This document shows, piece after piece, positions 8,047 through 11,162 of a DNA stretch of 11,162 nucleotides (the first letter of the stretch is position 1; each line of letters opens with the position of its first letter). This DNA is from Acidobacteriota bacterium (lineage in GTDB: Bacteria; Acidobacteriota; Holophagae; Thermotomaculales; Thermotomaculaceae), in contig WFPG01000195.1 of NCBI GenBank assembly GCA_015487755.1, forward strand, positions 1 to 11,162. Reading direction: 5' to 3'. The notes under the pieces are model-generated. The model was not told the DNA's origin, did not search any database, and saw only the letters and a program-made list of their open reading frames with translations. The position numbers and the translations under genes are program-made.

Positions 8047-9173
8047 TATTGTTTTTTCTCCTTTGAGCCGTTTTCATTCTTGTCTCCTGTTTTTTGTTCT
8101 TTTTTATTGTTCTCCACATTTTTATTTTCTTTTTGTGCAACTTTTTTTTCTTCTATCTTTTTTATTACTTTTGATGCCGCAAGGTTTGAAAGAAGTGAAT
8201 TTATATCAACAAAAGAAACAGTGCCGTTGTCCGATACGGGAATTATTGTAATCTCTTTGCCCTTCAGGCTTTCAACAAGCCTTTTAGCCACAAGGTTTTC
8301 TCCCCCGTTTCCGCTTAAGGCTTTGTTTAATTCCATTAGTGCCGATGCTTCCGCTTTTTTCAATTCATACAAAGCCTCGGCGTTTTTCTTTGCTGCGTAG
8401 AGTATTGCGTCTCCCTTTAATTTTGCCTGTTCCAATTCCCCTTTTGCCTTTTCTATAACCTTGTTTGCCTCTGCTTTAGCCTCAAACTGCTTTCTTTTTG
8501 CGTCTTCCATAGCCGCTTTGGTTAATGCAATGTATTCAAGAGTTTTTTGCTCGTAAACCTTTCTCTGCTCTATTGCGTTTTGGTACCTTTCGTTAAACCT
8601 GTAATCTTTTAAAAGAATGTCGGTTATTTTCAACCCGACTTTTTCCAGTTCTTTGTTAAGGAATTCCTTTGTTTTTTTAACTGCGTCTTCCCTTTTTTTC
8701 GCTTCGTAAAACTCTTCGCTTGTTAGTTTCCCCAGGTAAAACCTTAAAGCCGCCCTTGTAACAGGCTTTATAATGTTTGTCTGGATTTTTGAAGTGTCTT
8801 CTCCTACTTCTTTTACACAGAGGTAAGCCTTTTCGGGGATTATTTTCCAGGTAACTATAAGGTCAACCCACACATCGTTTCCGCCTGATGTTTTTAACTT
8901 TAAGTCATTGCCCACCCATTTATCTTTTTCTTTTTTGCGGGCTTCCATGTCAAGCCTTTGCTCAAGTTTTTTTACTTTTGTAAACCCTGTGAAAGGGGGG
9001 AAAAAGAAATGGTATCCGGTTCCGTAAGCCTTTTCCACAACCCCTGTTTTGCCGAAAGGGTTAAGGTACACAATTTTAACCCCTACTTCGTCGGTATCAA
9101 CATGTATTGAGCAGGTGTAAAAGTAGATTCCTAAAAATCCTAAAATTATTATTATCCATATTGCTTTTCTCAT
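8046..9173 (-). CDS. SPFH/Band-7 membrane protein, second of a tandem pair (HflC-like)
   Basis: This 375-residue protein has an N-terminal membrane helix (about 4-20), a Band-7/SPFH domain (about 25-205) and a long charged helix rich in Ala, Lys and Glu (about 205-290), the usual prohibitin/flotillin coiled coil. After it comes NGGENLVAKRLVESLKG and SFVDINSLL, closely echoed in the upstream gene. The last ~37 residues are low complexity (Lys, Glu, Asn), ending in KEKKQ. SPFH proteins assemble as rings at membranes; HflK/HflC bind and restrain the FtsH protease, but no ftsH is in the window. The ATG overlaps the upstream stop by 4 nt (ATGA), with GGGGTG just upstream. Cys21 near the helix is not in a convincing lipobox. 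Precise subfamily is uncertain. Confidence 0.8.
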   Translation of the reverse strand: MRKAIWIIIILGFLGIYFYTCSIHVDTDEVGVKIVYLNPFGKTGVVEKAYGTGYHFFFPPFTGFTKVKKLEQRLDMEARKKEKDKWVGNDLKLKTSGGNDVWVDLIVTWKIIPEKAYLCVKEVGEDTSKIQTNIIKPVTRAALRFYLGKLTSEEFYEAKKREDAVKKTKEFLNKELEKVGLKITDILLKDYRFNERYQNAIEQRKVYEQKTLEYIALTKAAMEDAKRKQFEAKAEANKVIEKAKGELEQAKLKGDAILYAAKKNAEALYELKKAEASALMELNKALSGNGGENLVAKRLVESLKGKEITIIPVSDNGTVSFVDINSLLSNLAASKVIKKIEEKKVAQKENKNVENNKKEQKTGDKNENGSKEKKQ

Positions 9174-10174
9174 TTTTTCACCCCGCTCAGTTTAAGTAAA
9201 GAGTTTACATCAAGAGGGTTAACTCCCTTTTTTCCGCCTGACTGGATTATTATTTTATCAAGCCCTTTTAAAACTTCAGCCATTTCAAGCCCTACTATGT
9301 TTTTTCCGCCCTGTCCCACAAATGCCTTTTGTATTAAAGCGTCTCCCTTTGCCTTTGCTGTTTCTATCTCTTTTTTTGCTTCAGCCTGTTTCATTTTCAG
9401 GTAATTGTCGGCATCTGCCAGAATCCTTTTTGCTTCAGCATTCCCTCTTTCCAGTTCAATGTTTGCCAGTGCGTCTCCGTAAGCCTCTGTTTTTTTCAAT
9501 TCGGCGTACTTCTGGGCGGCAATTGTTTTTACTTTATTTAAAAGTTTAATCTGGTCTGCTATCTTTTTCTCTTTAATTGCCTTTTCGTAATCTTCCGAGT
9601 AAAAGTAATCCCTTACAAGTATGTTAACCGCTTTAATTCCGTTTTCTTTTAACCTGTTGTTTAACTCGGTTAATGCCTCTTTGACTTTTGCCTCTCTAAC
9701 TTCGGGGTTGAAAAAGTCTTCCGCTTTTAATTCCCCCAACTTTGCCTTTAAAACGCTTATAAACTCAGGTCTTACCTTTTTCTCTACATAATTATGCCCC
9801 AGTGTGGCAAGCAATTTGTATGCATTGTTCTCATCAACTTTAAAAAGCAAAGTTGCGTCCACATAAACAAAGGTTCCGTCGCTTGTTTGAACATAGATGT
9901 TCTGGTTGTTTTTCTTTCTTTTCATATTTTCAGGGGCGACAAAGTCTAACTTTTGAATCCTTGCATTGAATTTGTCCAGTTTTTCGGCAAAGGGGATTAT
10001 TAAATACAAACCTGTTTTCAAGGTTTTTTTGCTTATTCCCCTTTTCCCCGTAACAGGCAAAAGCCTTGTTTTAACCCCTACCTCGCCTACCTTTACCTGT
10101 TTTAATGAAAAGTAGGTAAAAGGGATTAAAAGTATTAAAAGAATTATTATTAAAACACTTAAAGCCTTACTCAT
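9170..10174 (-). CDS. SPFH/Band-7 membrane protein, first of a tandem pair (HflK/prohibitin-like)
   Basis: This 334-residue protein has a strongly hydrophobic N-terminal helix (about 5-23), then a Band-7/SPFH domain (about 25-205) including VKVGEVGVKTRLLPVTG and a GLYLIIPF strand, then a charged coiled coil (about 205-285). The C-terminus has QGGKNIVGLEMAEVLKG and NPLDVNSLL, counterparts of segments in the next gene, so the two are paralogues and probably form one heteromeric ring, as HflK and HflC do. The bulk of such proteins lies on the outer face of the inner membrane in HflKC; topology here is inferred. The ATG at 10174 lies 8 nt inside the recN end with AGGGGG upstream. Subfamily and substrate are unknown. 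Confidence 0.8.
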   Translation of the reverse strand: MSKALSVLIIILLILLIPFTYFSLKQVKVGEVGVKTRLLPVTGKRGISKKTLKTGLYLIIPFAEKLDKFNARIQKLDFVAPENMKRKKNNQNIYVQTSDGTFVYVDATLLFKVDENNAYKLLATLGHNYVEKKVRPEFISVLKAKLGELKAEDFFNPEVREAKVKEALTELNNRLKENGIKAVNILVRDYFYSEDYEKAIKEKKIADQIKLLNKVKTIAAQKYAELKKTEAYGDALANIELERGNAEAKRILADADNYLKMKQAEAKKEIETAKAKGDALIQKAFVGQGGKNIVGLEMAEVLKGLDKIIIQSGGKKGVNPLDVNSLLKLSGVKK

Positions 10175-11162
10175 TTATTCCCCCTAAGAGTTCTTTTGCG
10201 TGGTTTAAAGAGGTTTCGGAAAATTTATCTCCCCCTAACATTCTTGCTATTTCTTTTACCCTATCTTCCTTATTTAACAATTTTACCACTGTTTTGGTTC
10301 TGCCTTCAAACACTATCTTTTCTATAAAAAAGTGGTTATCCGCTTTTGAGGCTATCTGGGCAAGGTGGGTTACACACAAAACCTGCCTGTTTTTAGAGAG
10401 TTTTTTCAGTTTTTCTCCTATGTAGAAAGCGGTTTCCCCCCCTATACCCGTGTCTATTTCGTCAAACACCGTTAACTTGTTAAGGTTGTCGTGGGTTAAA
10501 ACCTTAATTGCAAGCATTACCCTTGAAAGTTCCCCGCCTGAAGCAATCTTTGCAAGGGGTTTCGGCTCTTCCCCAATGTTAGGCGATATATAGATTTCCC
10601 CCGTATCAATGCCGTTAGGTGAGGGTGAGAATTCTAATATTTCCTCTTCCCTTTCAGGTATTGACGCGGTATCTATTTTAAAGTTAATTACAACATCTTT
10701 CATAGCCAATTGCCTGAGTTCTTCTATTAGTTTTTTTTCAAACTTCTTTGAGGTTTCTTTCCTTTTTTTGCTTAATTCAACGGCTATTTTAATGTATTTT
10801 TTTGTTTCTTCCTTTACCTTTGCCTTTTGCTCTTTAAGTTTAAAGTCAAGTTCCTCCAGCGTTGAGAGTTCTTCTTCCGCTTTTTTAAGGAATTCCATTA
10901 TCTCTTTGTAGGTCTCCCCGTACTTTTTCTGCACCTTTTCAATCTGGTAAAGCCTATTTTCTATGTCGTCCAGAGATATATTGTCTGTTTCAAGCGAGTA
11001 GGATATCTCTCCCAATTCAATGTCAAGTTCTTTTAAATTTTGCAAAAAGTTTTCAATTTCCGTGCAATATGGGTTAAGGTTTTCTTTAAAGGAAGACAAT
11101 GATTGAACTGCAAGATATAGTTTCTGGACATTTTCAAAAAGAGAAGGCTCGCTGTTTAAAAT
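10167..11162 (-). CDS. recN: DNA repair protein RecN, C-terminal part (5' end outside the window)
   Basis: The minus-strand frame is open from the right edge of the window, giving at least 331 residues of a protein that is usually about 550. The TTG at 11099 is not a real start, because coding continues upstream of it with RecN-like helical sequence (SLFENVQKLYLAVQS). Visible parts are the second half of the coiled coil, then the C-terminal ATPase half: the ABC signature ASGGELSRV (about 10544-10518), Walker B TVFDEIDTG (about 10472-10446) and LCVTHLAQIA. RecN is an SMC-like ATPase that acts at DNA double-strand breaks. The Walker A region must lie beyond the window. The stop (TAA) overlaps the first SPFH start by 8 nt, so the downstream genes may be read from the recN transcript. 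Confidence 0.93.
   Translation of the reverse strand: MLNSEPSLFENVQKLYLAVQSLSSFKENLNPYCTEIENFLQNLKELDIELGEISYSLETDNISLDDIENRLYQIEKVQKKYGETYKEIMEFLKKAEEELSTLEELDFKLKEQKAKVKEETKKYIKIAVELSKKRKETSKKFEKKLIEELRQLAMKDVVINFKIDTASIPEREEEILEFSPSPNGIDTGEIYISPNIGEEPKPLAKIASGGELSRVMLAIKVLTHDNLNKLTVFDEIDTGIGGETAFYIGEKLKKLSKNRQVLCVTHLAQIASKADNHFFIEKIVFEGRTKTVVKLLNKEDRVKEIARMLGGDKFSETSLNHAKELLGGINE

Noticed and set aside
9110..9173. Lipobox in the second SPFH protein (FYTC, Cys21)
   Set aside because: The residues before Cys do not fit the L-(A/S)-(G/A)-C pattern, and an SPFH domain after a plain membrane anchor explains the N-terminus.
10167..11099. recN as a complete 310-residue gene starting at TTG 11099
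   Set aside because: The frame continues open to the window edge with RecN-like sequence, and the ATPase N-terminal half is required, so the gene is cut by the window.

Overview
This AT-rich window looks like the chromosome of a Gram-negative (diderm) bacterium. It carries a near-complete Tol energy-transduction set (tolQ, tolR, a TolA/TonB-like protein and tolB) and an NfnAB-type ferredoxin:NADP+ oxidoreductase, an enzyme typical of anaerobes. The + strand gene encodes a FecR-like protein with a Trp/Tyr-rich repeat region and a basic tail, an architecture I associate with Acidobacteriota and relatives. That placement is an impression only. Genes are packed with tiny gaps or overlaps, start codons mostly have purine-rich Shine-Dalgarno sequences, and I see no phage, IS or CRISPR sequence.

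Layout. Positions 1-101 are an AT-rich leader. Positions 102-2006 (+) hold the secreted FecR-like protein. Positions 2008-2037 form a bidirectional terminator between convergent genes. Positions 4318-2044 (-) are nfnA-nfnB, with a candidate promoter at 4339-4366. From the right edge back to 4440 (-) runs one compact gene train: recN (5' end outside the window), two SPFH/Band-7 (HflK/HflC-like) membrane proteins, coaD, tolQ, tolR, the tolA/tonB-like gene and tolB. Junctions in this train lie between a 20-nt overlap and a 3-nt gap, so translational coupling and co-transcription are likely. No pal gene follows tolB; nfnA comes next.

How the genes work together. TolQ and TolR form the inner-membrane proton-driven motor, the TonB-like protein is the periplasm-spanning arm, and TolB is the periplasmic propeller partner. 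The SPFH pair is probably an inner-membrane scaffold. RecN and CoaD are housekeeping genes sharing the transcript. NfnAB links NADH, NADPH and ferredoxin pools.

The most unusual element is inside the tolA/tonB-like gene. About 79 codons of its periplasmic linker are an imperfect heptanucleotide array (GGGTTTT and variants on the + strand) of 31 full units. Because 7 is not a multiple of 3, gain or loss of one or two units would put the TonB-like C-terminal domain out of frame, and both alternative frames meet stops shortly after the array. The array also contains a run of G3 tracts fitting the G-quadruplex consensus. I did not find a convincing wholly new multi-gene system.
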